From NCBI GenBank assembly GCA_000444245.1, contig ATSW01007144.1, positions 1 through 21,515 of the forward strand: a stretch of 21,515 nucleotides of DNA, given 5' to 3'. Below, piece by piece: positions 1-10,086 of the stretch. Both the position numbers and the translations under genes were made by a program. Position 1 is the first letter of the stretch. Each line of letters starts with the position of its first letter. Source of the stretch: Botryllus schlosseri. Lineage: Eukaryota; Chordata; Ascidiacea; Stolidobranchia; Styelidae. The notes under the pieces are model-generated. The model was given only the letters and a program-made list of their open reading frames with translations. It made no database searches and had not been told where the DNA came from.

Positions 1-161
1 GTCTTAAAACGAACCAGACAATCTCTTTGACCACGACTACATCATTTTGCAACAATTTTACGGCATGCAATTAGCATCATCAGAACATATTCTGCGTGTT
101 ACAGCTGCTGAACCGATGACGATGTCGATGGTTTCAGTTATTCCATATGGTATACGTAGGC
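1..161. other. Left edge, no feature recognised
   Basis: This short edge segment lies outside the first transposon end. A longer open frame that begins here runs straight into the hAT terminal sequence, so I do not treat it as coding. Confidence 0.4.
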
Positions 162-969
162 CAGGGGTCGGGAACCTTTTTTGTCTGAAGAGCCTTATTG
201 GCCATATTTTTCTATTTCAACTCCCAAAGAGCCATACATATCAATCAATTGTTACGTCACAATTGAAAATTCGTGACGTCATGCTAGCACTCATTCGAAC
301 TCACTACATGGGATTCGTCGTATATGCCACATTTTTCTCTGTAAAAATTGTCAAAATTGTTTATAAAGTCAAATTGTTTTCCAGCCTGCATTTCGTTTTG
401 TTGTAGATGTTTGCACTGTCGTCTAACTTATCATTTGAAATTTCACAGCTTGTATCCTACTTTATAGGCCTACCGATGTAGACGGCTCATTGTCTGCTCA
501 ACAAATAGGTAGACCTTGTGATATGCGCAACGTAGATACCGCAATATCCTAACTGAAGCAAGACTGCGTGGGTATTGCTTCTTATATCAAGAAGCGCATG
601 ATGTAAAATTGTGATGTAGACCCGTGCTCTTCAACCTTGTTCGTCGTGAAGCACCCTTTTAACGTTTACTCAAAACTCGTAAACCACTGATCACATAACA
701 CAGAGATTCCAAAGTAAGCCTTATCCAAGGGTGTTCACCGTTCAACTTTGTTGCAATACACGGCCGCATTTCGATTACATAATTAGCGTAGGGCCACATT
801 CAGGTGGATAGTCATCATGACCAATCTCGACGACAAATACTCAAGTTAAACTGGCTACCGGGAACTCTCGATGCCATCATTGATTTCTTGAGAGATGACT
901 TGCGTACAAAGGCCTATAATCGTGGAAGCAGAACGTACCCGCTGACATATATGCACCAAAATCGCGACA

Positions 970-1267
970 ATACTGACAAGATAGCGTAATGGTGAAGCGT
1001 CCGACTTCTTGATCGGTAGGTTGTGGGTTCGATCCCCGGCCGGGTCAGACCAAAGACGTGATTAGTAACACTGGTATCTATATGTCTTCCCCACTTGACG
1101 CTCATGCATTATTGGGATAGCATGGAGGGGTGGCGCAAGACTTAGAAAGCCTTCAAAGGCTATATCTGCGCCCTTCTGGTCCGAAGGCATATTCATATCA
1201 TTCAGTCATGGCATGCAATATGCATAATGCATATGCACAGATCGTCTGTGTGTGTGTGTGTGTGTGT
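970..1267 (+). mobile_element. tRNA-derived SINE (probable)
   Basis: An RNA polymerase III type 2 internal promoter is visible: an A-box-like TAGCGTAATGG at 982-992 and a B box GGTTCGATCCC at 1026-1036, followed by CCGGCCGGGTCA, as in the T-arm and acceptor of a tRNA. The body after the tRNA head (about 1045-1240) is not from a family I recognise. It is followed by a TG dinucleotide run, which often forms the tail of animal SINEs. Exact ends and target duplications could not be fixed. It lies inside the hAT relic and is therefore probably younger than it. A real tRNA gene is unlikely because no clean cloverleaf can be drawn. Confidence 0.6.
1247..1267. repeat. (TG)n microsatellite
   Basis: About ten uninterrupted TG units. 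They directly follow a palindromic AT/GC stretch built from TGCAT units (about 1210-1238). The run may be the variable tail of the SINE. Confidence 0.9.
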
Positions 1268-1954
1268 ATCATCAGTCGGTGTTATATGCCGCAAAAACAT
1301 CATGGACAAAAATAAACTATGTCCTTTTCTTTCCTTTCCTAGGAAAAGTTGTTGGGATTCAGTTTCTAGTCGCAAGGTGCGCGAAACTTTTCTTAACCTC
1401 GTTAATAAATTTCGTCATTATTATTGGTAGTGTCACGTATTACTGTCATATATTTATCCATTCTCGGCGCACATGATCATATTAACCGGTAGCTAATGAA
1501 CGGGGTGTTTTTTAAAAAAATTGACACAAAATTAATGATGATTCAATCGTTCGGTTTTAAATACTCACTTTGTTGCACATTGTTACTGCTTGACGTCCCA
1601 TCAGGATTGTCGGTATGGTCAAAATATATCACAAATCGCCCAATTGTTCCAAGAAAACCTTCATTCGAGAGATATGCACGATTCTAACTTGGTATTTCTT
1701 CATGAGGAGTATCATTTCCCTGTGCGTTTCGCATTTGTACGGTGGGGCTCAGATTGAGAGGACACTATATTATTTTAAAAACGAAAAGCAAAGTCACCGT
1801 GACTTGCGCTAAGCGTGGAGAAAAATCTATCCAATAGTTGGAAACCAATTCGTTGATTCAAATTCCATATTGACGGCCGCCAGCACACGCTACTTTAATA
1901 ATGTAGTTATTGTTTTGAGGCTGCATGCGACTGTCTGTAGGTTGTCCACCCCTG

Positions 1955-2351
1955 GCCTAATCGAAATAAGGATGAGCGAGGTTGCAGCGTATAGGAAATG
2001 AATGCTAAATCCTACACATCAATCATGGCTCGAGGTTGGTTTAGGCTTAATGTTTCGGGACCACAATCTAAATAAGTATGGTTCTCAAACTCGACCCCCT
2101 AAACCTCCTGTCTACACGCCATGCAATTATATGTGCACTGGGCTATTTATAAGCTTAAGTCGAATACCAATGGTTACATGATAAGGATAAACATTTGCTT
2201 ATGATACTACAAAATAAATGTAATTTACAAACTGCGTACAGTTGGTATGAACATTGTACGGCATTGCAATCCTGATGCACAGTTGCACGCCCATCGCACA
2301 CAACCTGTTCTAACAACAGCATAACAAAATATTGTGATCGCTACTCATTGG
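1955..2351. other. Intergenic, nothing recognised
   Basis: This is AT-rich sequence between two transposons. No exon with convincing splice sites and no clear repeat end was found on either strand. Confidence 0.4.
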
Positions 2352-2851
2352 TAGGGCTGGGCAAATTTTCGATTCGATTTTGAATCACGCACTATGCTTC
2401 GAGTCGAGTATTCGAGTATCACACATTATGACTTCATAACCGAATACAATATGTCACAGTTCAAATATGTATCTTTTATGACACCACAAACAATATAATG
2501 CATGTTATCCATCCCATTAAACATGCTTTGTTATTTTTTCGACCATACCGACTTTATTGCACTTCGTGACAAGGTTATGGGACGATTATGACTTCGGAAA
2601 TATGTTATTTCCCCAAACGTTGGTAGCTTTGTACTATGTTTAGTACTTTTCGAAACAGCCAATCAAGGTTTTAAGCCTTCCAAATTAGAAATTAGTATAA
2701 AAACTATAATTCTCGTGGATAAATTAACTTTCAGTGGCGAGGAGGTCATAATTTCAGTACTCGGAAAAATCTTATTTTACCACTCAACTCGAAGCATTAA
2801 AATTAATACTCGATTCGGATCCCCGTACTCGAGTCATTGTGCCCAGCCCTA
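2352..2851. mobile_element. 500-bp non-autonomous DNA transposon, TAGGGCTGGGC ends (hAT-like)
   Basis: The element begins TAGGGCTGGGC and ends GCCCAGCCCTA, perfect 11-bp terminal inverted repeats. Its subterminal regions are rich in CGATTCGA and CTCGAGT words. The flanks CTCATTGG (2344-2351) and ATTATTGG (2852-2859) agree at six of eight bases, consistent with an aged 8-bp hAT target duplication. It has no coding capacity. A clear relative lies inverted at the right edge of the window (20995-21515): the right half of this copy, read on the minus strand, aligns along its length with the start of that one. Confidence 0.8.
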
Positions 2852-3371
2852 ATTATTGGCATGGTTGGTGAAGTGATTTTGATGGAAAGCTCGATGCGAT
2901 CTCGCTCTCCGGCATCACTTTACAATTCACGCTTTTTAGATCCAGTGGCAATGGTTGGCCCGCTTGTTCGCATCGAACATGTTGTTAGTAGTCCATTCCA
3001 CAAACTTGAAAATCATTCGGGTATATTGACACCACCCACAAATCCGGGAGCGTTACAGTAGTAATTCCTGCATCACCCATATCCTCATTGGAGCTGTCTG
3101 CCGGATTGATTTGTAATTAGTGTGCGGGTGTAATCAGCTTATACAGATGGTGATTATGGCGTTTTTACGCGAGACGGTTGCAACGATTGATGAAGAGACG
3201 ATTTAGCCTTATTTCAGGTGAATCCGTTCGTTGCGTGTGTGGCTGTACCCGTATATCGATGTGTAAAGTAAACTGCTTTTGTTTAGAAGGTTTTTAAGGT
3301 TTTTATCAAACGCTAACGACAAACTATAGATTCTTTTACGCTGGAATAGGGTGGTTGAGAGTGTTCGTGAC
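2852..3371. other. Upstream region of gene A
   Basis: This lies between the transposon and the first coding exon of gene A. No TATA box is obvious close to the start codon. An acceptor-like tract ends at CTGGAATAG (3349), 22 bases before the ATG, and another at CTTATTTCAG (about 3218). Either could take a 5' untranslated exon or a spliced leader. I see no coding sequence here. Confidence 0.35.
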
Positions 3372-6300
3372 ATGGCAGAGAAACGGATTCCTTCTCCAGA
3401 TGGAGCGAAGGCGCGTGAGAGTGACAGCCATAGTTCCGAGGAAGGTAAAATGAATTATGTTGCTTTATATATTGGCACTCTCGCCCTTGGATGCGCAGCC
3501 GTTGAAACCGCGGGGTACTTCATGCTACCGAAGCCATCATCATAGTGGAATTTTGAATATAGACTAGCGACCCTCTTGTAACGTATTGGACAGATGATAT
3601 GCGGGTTCTACGGTAAAATGACGCAGCTCGAAATAGTTTTTTCATTTCACTGACTGAACCTGCCAGCCATTCACAGAAATAAAGCGTCAGATGTGGGCAA
3701 TAATGAGGCTGCCGTTATATTAGTAGTACTGCGGCCCTGTGTGGCACACACTCAACGGTACGCAATGATTTACACAGCGACTGTAAGCATCAAACCATGG
3801 TAAGATCCTGCATCATGTTTGCTCTGCGTAGATTGTTTCACTTGTGCTCGAAATGCATAGTCAATTTGACAGCTCCAACTCTTCTATATTCAGAGTGGAG
3901 GAAAATACCGCTAATGTTTCCCGGCATTAACACAATAGATCTCCAGGAGCAATCGAAGTCGGTAAGATTTTCGATTCCTTGCGGAGAAATGGAACACGCA
4001 GGTGAGTCTATTGCTATTTTCGTCTATCGCCATGTCGAATGTAAACATATTCGATGTATTTGGATTTTTTCTATAGCATGATTGACGCCAGGAATAGGCA
4101 GATAGTCTATAATTTTCACACGAGGGTCAATTATAATCTATACATAGCGACTTTCCAAAATATCTGGTTGCATCCCGAACATTTCTTTTTTCTGGATAAC
4201 TTGTCCGAGTAATTCCGGCAAATCGCTCTGATTATTCTAATGTTGAATTGAAGAGTGCAATGTCTATTTTGGGTTGAAATGCAGATAGGCGCACACGTCC
4301 TTTCGTCTTGTAGGTCTTGAATGCCTTTTTCTAATCGCAAAACAATCTGGTAATCGCTATATCGGTTCTAGTGTTTAGATATATTTAATCTGTATATTCA
4401 TTTACTTCACTTATGTCCTGAACTCCGTCTTTCACTGCCTCCATGCTCCATCACCATTCGCATATCATTGACACTGAGTCGAGGCTTTCTCGTTTGAGTC
4501 ACTGCAATACCAACGACATTTTCAACGTGATATATCGGGTGTGGATCTAAATAAAGTGGGCTTGGGAAATTAATGTTAATACAAATATTTAACGCAATTG
4601 CCATCTGCAGCCTTCCTACAATATGTAATGGGAAGAAATCTGAACCATGTCGGGACTTGTAATTAAACAACATGAGTGAATTGACTAGATTGACTAGATT
4701 CGCTATGTAACAGAACCACGTATTACATAAGTCACATATATCGTATTGATATATTATCCATGTCTCTTGCTTTTACTTGTCCGATATATGAAATACGTTC
4801 AATTTCCATGTCTTCAAAGGACGTGATGACCAGCGTGCTCCTGGACGGACACGACGCAAACTCCCTGAAATTCCCAAACTCCCGTGCAGTTCAAGAGACG
4901 ACAGATCAAGTGCAGTAGGCCTACGCACCCACCCTGAGGACATGGGGACATTTGCACCAGGTCAGAATAGTTGAGTGATCCATGTTAGCAACCGGGCCGG
5001 TCCCGAGGCAGAACAGTAAAAATCGGCACCGTAACCGAACAACGTGTGACGGTAGATTACTGACATATACGGGTCGAGGCACAATTCTCGCAAAACCCGT
5101 CGTTACGCTTGGGTAAGCAGAATCTCTTGTTGCTGTGCAATATAAAAGCAGCCCCCTTGGTAATGCTATATAGCTGTCGACCCGAGAACTGAAATTTGAT
5201 AGAACTGGCTTTAATCAAAGGTAGTGTCGTAGCCTACTGATTCCGAAAACACAAATTGAAATCTTATCAGACGAATGGAACCACCTCAAAACAGCCCTCA
5301 AAATCTGAAAATCGGCGTTGTTCCGAACAATCACTTGACGAAATTATCCATTCTTATATTCGTTGTGTTGCGGCGATGCCATTGTTGGAACAATGCCGAT
5401 CTTCATACTTGAAGTGCTGATTGAGGTGGTCACATTGTACCGCCAAGATTTTAATTTCATACTTTGGAAGTAGAATACCATGAAAGGTGTTGAAATTAAC
5501 AAATAGTGGATTTGCTCAACTGGTCGCGCTCATTTTTCAGTATATAGGATACAGCTACCTTCGCCATCGCGGTTTGTATCGTCGCGACCAAAGCAAAGCG
5601 AATAATAACATCACTAATGGGTTTAGCCTTCAAGCATATCGTGATAACGGGGCCATTTCAGTGGTATGTTTTTGGTGTATGGCAATCCCACCAATGAAAA
5701 TGATATACACTTGTGTTGTACAGTCCCGTGTATCACCCCTGGTATTGGCCTACGAGTGTGAATATACATCCATGACATACGAAACCAAAACCTACCTCGG
5801 GACTTATACGCGGTATGAATCGAGTACAACATTTTCATCCAAATATGCATGCACGTAGCAACGCAGGAAGGTAAGCACGCCATCACGTGTAGCCATTGTG
5901 GCCGCGATGTAATTCATAGTTGGATACATTTTCGTGTACCACCCTTTTCGGCCCCATGGGTGGGAATACACCATCATTTCGCTAAAATTATAGCTACTTC
6001 ATACTTTCCAAAATATAAATTTCAAAAATGTAATATGTAAAAACTGTCCCATTCCAAGTTTGGCGGAAGGATGCACGTATTTCCAAAATTTCAGAAAGCG
6101 ATGATTGTAAGGTCATTACTAGGACGATTTTGTTTTTTCACAGGTCAAAATGAGTTGAAAATTGTAACGTTGAGTCAAAAAATTGTCGAAATTGTTTACT
6201 AATAAAATTTCTTTTGACTCCTGCATTTCGTTTGTATCGTAGATTTTGGGCAGTGGGTGAACTTATAATCTGATATTTTGCAGCTTACTTTATAGGCCTA

Positions 6301-9005
6301 CCATTGTAGACGGCTCATTGACTGCTTATTGTGAATCATAAACGGTCAAACGGAACAAATAGGCTGCTATGGTGTTATGGTCAACGTACCGCAATACCCA
6401 AACTGAAGCAAGACTGCTTGGCCATTTCATCGTTCGCATATCAAGAAGCGCATGATAAAAATTGTGATTTAGACGCATATCAAGAAGCGCATGATAAAAA
6501 TTGTGATTTAGACAACATTGCTAGAATGAAGCAGCAGTGCACGCACAACTTACGTGTTGTCGGCAAACAACTGCTGCTGTTGAACGTTCTTTCTCCATTC
6601 TTGACAAGTCGGTAAGGCCAGACACTTCCTACCCGAGAATGTGGGAAAGAGTCTTTCATTGTACTACAACAAATCAATTATTTCGACCATAATTCGTGAT
6701 CTAGGCCTACCTACCGGAATTCTTCATAGGGCCAGATTTCGTTGAAATAAAGTTTTTTCGGGTTTGTTTTCAAGTCCGGCCAAATGTCTCCGTAAGGAAA
6801 GATAGTTTCAACCAGAAATGAAGATGGGTAGTACAATTTTACCATTATGAGCGAAAACACCTAATTTACATACGCGAGTTCAAAATATGGTCAAGATCAA
6901 GTTTCTTAAGATCAAAGATTTCAAAGTTGTGGTTTTTTTAGCCAAATCTTCCGTTTATAGGTAAGAAAATCGCCGTAGCCATCACATTAAGCTCAACTCA
7001 AAGCCATTCTGTGCCTAAAATTAAATTACTCATGACTGCACACGGTAGTCATAGTCCTACTCGCTGCGTCATTCCCAAATAATAGTTGCCTGTTGTGTAG
7101 TTTAGTGACATAGTGTATGTTTTTACAGCTGCTCTGTATCAAGTGCCAAGTGATCCTCGGGGATCTCCGACTCTGACTCTTAGATATCCGGAGCAATTTC
7201 GATCCTCTAGAGAAGTGGGAACACCAGGATGCCGTCTGCAATCAGCGGCCCGCAGCGCAAGCGCAGAGAGGCACCGGAGACATAGGCGCGAACCCACCCC
7301 CGAAGAGTTGCGGATTCGGCAGGAAGAAGAGGCCCTAGTTGACGAGATATTCGAACATGGTCGTAGCCTTAGCAGAAACACGACTCCTTCAAATAATGAC
7401 GACATCAATTCCGACGAGGATTCATCTGGTGGGTTGATGCTTGGTGACAGACGGAGCGACCTACCGATGAACTCCCGACCAAGCGAACGTCATTATCGGC
7501 TTATGGAATCGCAATCACCCGCGAATCCGCTACCAGCGGAAAGGCCAGGGCGAGGGCGAAGACGGAATACGATAATTCTTGAACGTGACCGGAGAAAAGC
7601 AAGTAAGCCGAATTTGAGAAAGTTGGTCACTTCGCTGTTATCAAGCTCGGTCAATTTTAGCGTCATAATAACCAGAGACGGTCGATTGAGCGATGTCGGT
7701 ACTCGTCGACTTGAATTTGTGGCCGTTAGTTCTACTTCCTTTCGAGCACTGAAAAATATAAGTACGAATCAGTGATCACAAACAGGACCCAGTAGTCTCC
7801 GTCTGGTATAACCATAGATAACGCCAATAATATCTACTGCATTTCCAGAAGTAGAGCCGTAGGCATGTTCAACCTACATCGAGTGTAAATGGAAAATAAC
7901 GAATTTCAAAGTATCCAAGTAGATAGTTTGAAAAAGGTCATCTGAACGAAAGGTTCCATTTTTGTCGCAGTTGGTCGGAATAAGCTACTTCCCGAGATAG
8001 CAAGGTACATCATCGCGACGAACACAAAATTATTAATGGAACTACAAATAGGCGGGACCTACGGACTTGCTTCAAGTTACCGTGATACAGGCGCTGTTTC
8101 GCCGGAGTCCTATGATAATTCCATTCAAAATAACCTCCCAAGAACAAAATGACGTAAAAGCTAAACCTGGTCACGTCTAAGTGGAAGTAGTGTTGAATAA
8201 AACACTTGAGTGAGCAGTGCAAGTGGGAAAAAGCAACTTCTGTTCTCCGTTATAAGTAACAAGTTGCTCACTACCTCTGAAGGTAACAATAACTGGTACA
8301 GCATCAGTTACACTCTCAGGTAAGTAGTAACGCTGACTACGTATGCCGACCTCTTCCTATAGCCATTTTTCGTCGGTGGAAGATACATCCTGCAATATCA
8401 GAAGTAGCCACCCTGTACCACCGCCTGTAATGACATGTAGTATGAGACCTGTCTTCCAAGTCTAATACTGCAAATTACTTGCTTCAGTAGTTTTCGAAGT
8501 TTCAATTTCTAATTTCACAGGTTATCCAAAATTTTACTCACAATGTTTGCAATTAGGTACACGTTTACAACCTATAGTTTTACTCATTCCCGCAGTAGCA
8601 CTGATACATCTGCTTCTCGATATTTAGAATCTGTCACCATAATAATCTTGTCTAATGTTTCCCTCGATGGACGACGCTATTAAAAGATTGTTGTTCAGTA
8701 ATGACGTAGTTTTTGTGTCTTTTTCAGAGCACTCGCTCTATTGCGGTACCTTCTTCCTGATGTTATTCGCGTCTGCCATTGGATCAATGATCTACATTTT
8801 GCATACCCAATGCTACGGGCCAGAATATCCCGGGGATCCGCAAATAGAGCCGGGGACTCCGCCTCAGGAAAGATGTCCGATTGTAGTTTACTATTTCGTC
8901 GGCTTCACGGTAATAGGATTCTGTGCTGTTGGTGGTTTAGTGGGAATGTGGGGATACTGCCGATACAAATGGGCCACAACTGGAAACCCGCTGTTATCTC
9001 GATAA
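3372..9005 (+). CDS. Gene A: unrecognised protein with two C-terminal membrane segments, 4 coding exons
   Basis: Exons are 3372-3444, 3873-4001, 7129-7602 and 8728-9005, giving 954 bp and 317 residues. All three introns are phase 1 with GT donors and AG acceptors (GTAAAA, GTGAGT, GTAAGC), and the frame is open across each junction. I chose the ATG at 3372 because it has a good context (GACATGG) and the frame is closed at 3327. Residues 1-225 are hydrophilic and probably disordered. They include a basic patch (about 105-122), an acidic helix-like stretch (124-146), an Asp/Ser-rich run (156-167) and an Arg-rich segment (205-226) just before the membrane. Hydrophobic segments lie at about 229-250 and 276-300, joined by a 25-residue Pro/Gly-rich loop with Cys254 and Cys275. 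The Arg-rich flank suggests that both termini face the cytosol and the loop faces the lumen or outside. There is no signal peptide. I do not recognise the family and assign no function. The exon model is inferred from sequence alone; the 3' exon is supported by a diverged duplicate at 12677. Confidence 0.75.
4808..4918 (+). CDS. Possible 36-residue small ORF inside intron 2 of gene A
   Basis: An ATG-initiated frame begins MSSKDVMTSVLLDGHD and ends at TAG. Its base composition is less AT-rich than the surrounding intron. It has no recognised domain, no signal peptide and no clear splice sites at its ends. It could be a chance frame, a remnant exon or a small independent gene. I list it only because its composition stands out from the intron. 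Confidence 0.15.
   Translation: MSSKDVMTSVLLDGHDANSLKFPNSRAVQETTDQVQ
5141..5150 (+). promoter_or_regulatory. TATA-like motif in intron 2 of gene A
   Basis: The sequence TATAAAAGCA, followed by a GC-richer stretch, matches a eukaryotic core promoter. If used, transcription would begin around 5170-5180 and could give a shorter form of gene A that starts in the intron. No good coding exon follows directly, so this is only a candidate. Confidence 0.2.
5279..5430. repeat. Imperfect inverted repeat (hairpin), about 50-bp arms
   Basis: The left arm (5279-5333) runs from CCACCTCAA to GGCGTTGTTCCGAACAAT. The right arm (5381-5430) runs from ATTGTTGGAACAATGCCGAT to TTGAGGTGG. They pair with a few mismatches around a loop of about 48 bases. 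It may be a small palindromic transposon or a transcribed hairpin, since it lies within the gene A transcript. I see no flanking target duplication. Confidence 0.6.
5763..5870 (-). repeat. Dispersed repeat, minus-strand copy
   Basis: Read on the minus strand, this stretch aligns with 15871-15886 joined to 16725-16823 in intron 3 of gene B. Shared words include ACTCGATTCATACCGCGT and TGGTTTCGT. Similarity may extend weakly to about 5945. The family is unknown. This copy is uninterrupted and so preserves the empty site for the hAT element inserted in the other copy. Confidence 0.6.
6150..6760. mobile_element. Second copy of the hAT family seen at 162-1954 (relic)
   Basis: About 6150-6500 aligns with about 265-640. 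Both contain the words CTTTATAGGCCTACC, GTAGACGGCTCATTG, CTGAAGCAAGACTGC and ATCAAGAAGCGCATGAT. A further match (TAGGGCCA near 6728 and near 790) suggests the copy reaches about 6760. I cannot identify its ends. An open frame here is most likely a by-product of the repeat and contains no transposase motif I know. Confidence 0.5.
6436..6513. repeat. Perfect 39-bp tandem duplication
   Basis: Two identical 39-bp units, 6436-6474 and 6475-6513, starting GCATATCAAGAAGCGCATGA. They lie inside the hAT relic; the related copy near 590-620 has one unit. The identity of the two units points to a recent duplication. The unit length is a multiple of three, but I do not think the region is coding. Confidence 0.95.
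8010..8540. other. Part of intron 3 of gene A, nothing recognised
   Basis: No repeat end, exon or structured RNA could be identified here. The duplicated segment that includes the last exon begins just downstream, at about 8545. Confidence 0.35.
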
Positions 9006-9376
9006 AAGTGGGGGATGCTGTGGACAAGTCTGCGTTGTATGTTGTTCGAGCACTATTAATGTATCCGTTTTAGGCGGCAATATAATAGGTAAAATGTATA
9101 TGTCGCATATTCGGTGATAGTGTGTGAAATCGAGCAATTTACGTTGTTGTTTTTTACAGTGAAACCGTGTACTGCTTTTATACTATGAGGCTTTATACCA
9201 TGATCCTTTTAAACATGAACTGAGGCGTCGCAGGGCATGAATCGAATGGTTTACTAAAGTACTCGGAGTCGGTAGCAAGTAGTGTTCCTGGCATTGCTGT
9301 GGTTTTGTTAGGAATGTATAGCAATTTACGTAATGGTATTATCGAAATTAAGCCGTGTACTGTTCTTATGGTAGAG

Positions 9377-9660
9377 CAGTGGATCTCAGCTGATCGTCGT
9401 ATCACAGAAAATGTAACCAGAATGCTAGCGATCCCAACGGATAATTTGATGGTATGGAAGGTTCCAGAATGCTAGCAATCGCAACAGATAGTTTGATGGC
9501 ATAGAAGGTTGTGACTGATCAGGTAGTGTGATGGCATAGAAGGTTGTGACTGATCAGGTAACACAATGAAAAAAGGCTGTCGATCGCCGCTTCGCACTAC
9601 CTTTAACTGCGTCCAAGCCCGCAAGGGTGGTGCGCCTCCTGTTCTGTTCGAGAACCACTG
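9377..9660. mobile_element. 284-bp non-autonomous hAT element (MITE)
   Basis: The left end is CAGTGGATCTCAGC; the right end read in reverse is CAGTGGTTCTCGAAC. These match the CAGTGGTTCTCAACC-type ends of hAT elements. The 8-bp flanks TGGTAGAG (9369-9376) and TAGTAGAG (9661-9668) agree at seven of eight bases. The duplicated copy of this region near 13318 lacks the element and shows an empty site. The interior carries a short tandem array and no coding sequence. Confidence 0.88.
9417..9563. repeat. Compound minisatellite inside the hAT MITE
   Basis: Two units of about 47 bp start CCAGAATGCTAGC and end TAGAAGGTT or GGAAGGTT. They are followed by two shorter units starting GTGACTGATCAGGTA. All share the TTTGATGG or TGTGATGG core. 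Such internal arrays are common in non-autonomous hAT elements. Confidence 0.8.
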
Positions 9661-10086
9661 TAGTAGAGGACTTGTACCATGGTATTGTTTAGCTTGAAAG
9701 TTAATAACGTACAGTTCTGGCTAGCAGTAAAAAGTCATGTTCTCAGTATTGTGGATTTCGCACCAACACAGACGGATGCAGCTGTAAGCAACTCCTACCG
9801 TATCCATGAAGAAATCTCTGAGAAGATCTCCGGTCGGTTAACTAACGCAAAATTTTTGATTTCAGTGTGAATGCAAGCCCATATTATAGCTTTGCGCTCA
9901 TAGCGCGACTTGCAATCGATAGGCATGTAATTGTAGATCATTTCGGTTTATACTGAAAATGATATGCCTGCAACAATTTACTGTCAATTCGACACTCACG
10001 AAACGTCACGCCCGATGGACTCAACATAAGAAAACTCGCCTGTCGATAAAGTTGACATAACTATAGCAACGTAGAGAAGTCTATAC

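Larger units (their letters stand above)
162..1954. mobile_element. hAT-type DNA transposon relic with nested insertions
   Basis: The left end reads CAGGGGTCGGGAACC and the right end, read on the minus strand, CAGGGGTGGACAACC. Both match the terminal inverted repeats of a widespread hAT family. Symmetry extends a few bases outwards (TAGGC on each side). I see no matching 8-bp target duplication, so the two ends might belong to different copies. Inside are a tRNA-derived SINE and a TG microsatellite. The part from about 265 to 640 is shared with a second copy at about 6150-6500. No transposase frame of useful length remains, so this is an old non-autonomous or decayed copy. Apart from the nested pieces nothing else is recognised in it. 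Confidence 0.5.
4002..7128. other. Intron 2 of gene A
   Basis: This 3127-bp intron holds a hairpin repeat (5279-5430), a copy of a dispersed repeat (5763-5870), a hAT relic (6150-6760) with a 39-bp tandem duplication, a short open frame (4808-4918) and a TATA-like motif (5141). The stretches 4002-4800 and 5880-6140 show nothing I can identify. Confidence 0.5.
8545..9850. repeat. Segmental duplication, copy 1 (last exon and 3' flank of gene A)
   Basis: This segment aligns in the same orientation with about 12490-13490. Similarity starts upstream of the last exon (GCTATTAAAA in both), includes the exon and continues through the 3' flank. Shared flank words include CTGCGTTGTATGTTGTTCGA, GGGCAATTTACG or its near match, and AAGTAGTGTTCCTGG. 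It extends past the hAT insertion at 9377-9660 to near GAGAAGATCT (about 9830). The copies are well diverged, so the duplication is old. Confidence 0.75.

Noticed and set aside
914-1105. Minus-strand frame reading GLTRPGIEPTTYRSRS
   Set aside because: This is the usual peptide-like translation of a SINE tRNA head on the opposite strand, not a gene.
3445-3545. Read-through of exon 1 of gene A giving a 58-residue protein with a hydrophobic segment (YVALYIGTLALGCAAV)
   Set aside because: A GTAAAA donor lies exactly where the frame leads in phase into the next exon, and the spliced product is far longer. Intron retention making this small membrane protein cannot be fully excluded.
4131-4673. Two minus-strand frames in intron 2 of gene A
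   Set aside because: No splice signals, recognisable motif or compositional contrast; probably chance frames.
5487-5858. Open frame in intron 2 of gene A with acceptor- and donor-like sites (about 5540-5663 and 5729-5870)
   Set aside because: The possible exons do not fit the phase 1 chain unless weak sites are used, while exons 2 and 3 of gene A join directly in phase. Much of the stretch is a dispersed repeat that also occurs in intron 3 of gene B.
7139-7408. Minus-strand frame of 89 codons
   Set aside because: It lies entirely opposite exon 3 of gene A and mirrors its Arg- and Ser-rich codons.
8741-9073. Overlapping + strand frame of 110 codons
   Set aside because: It is the shifted frame of the last exon of gene A. 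The chosen frame has hydrophobic membrane segments and fits the splice phase.
9679-9870. 63-codon + strand frame downstream of the hAT MITE
   Set aside because: Its homologous region in the duplicated copy (about 13330-13480) does not keep the frame, so it is not conserved as coding.
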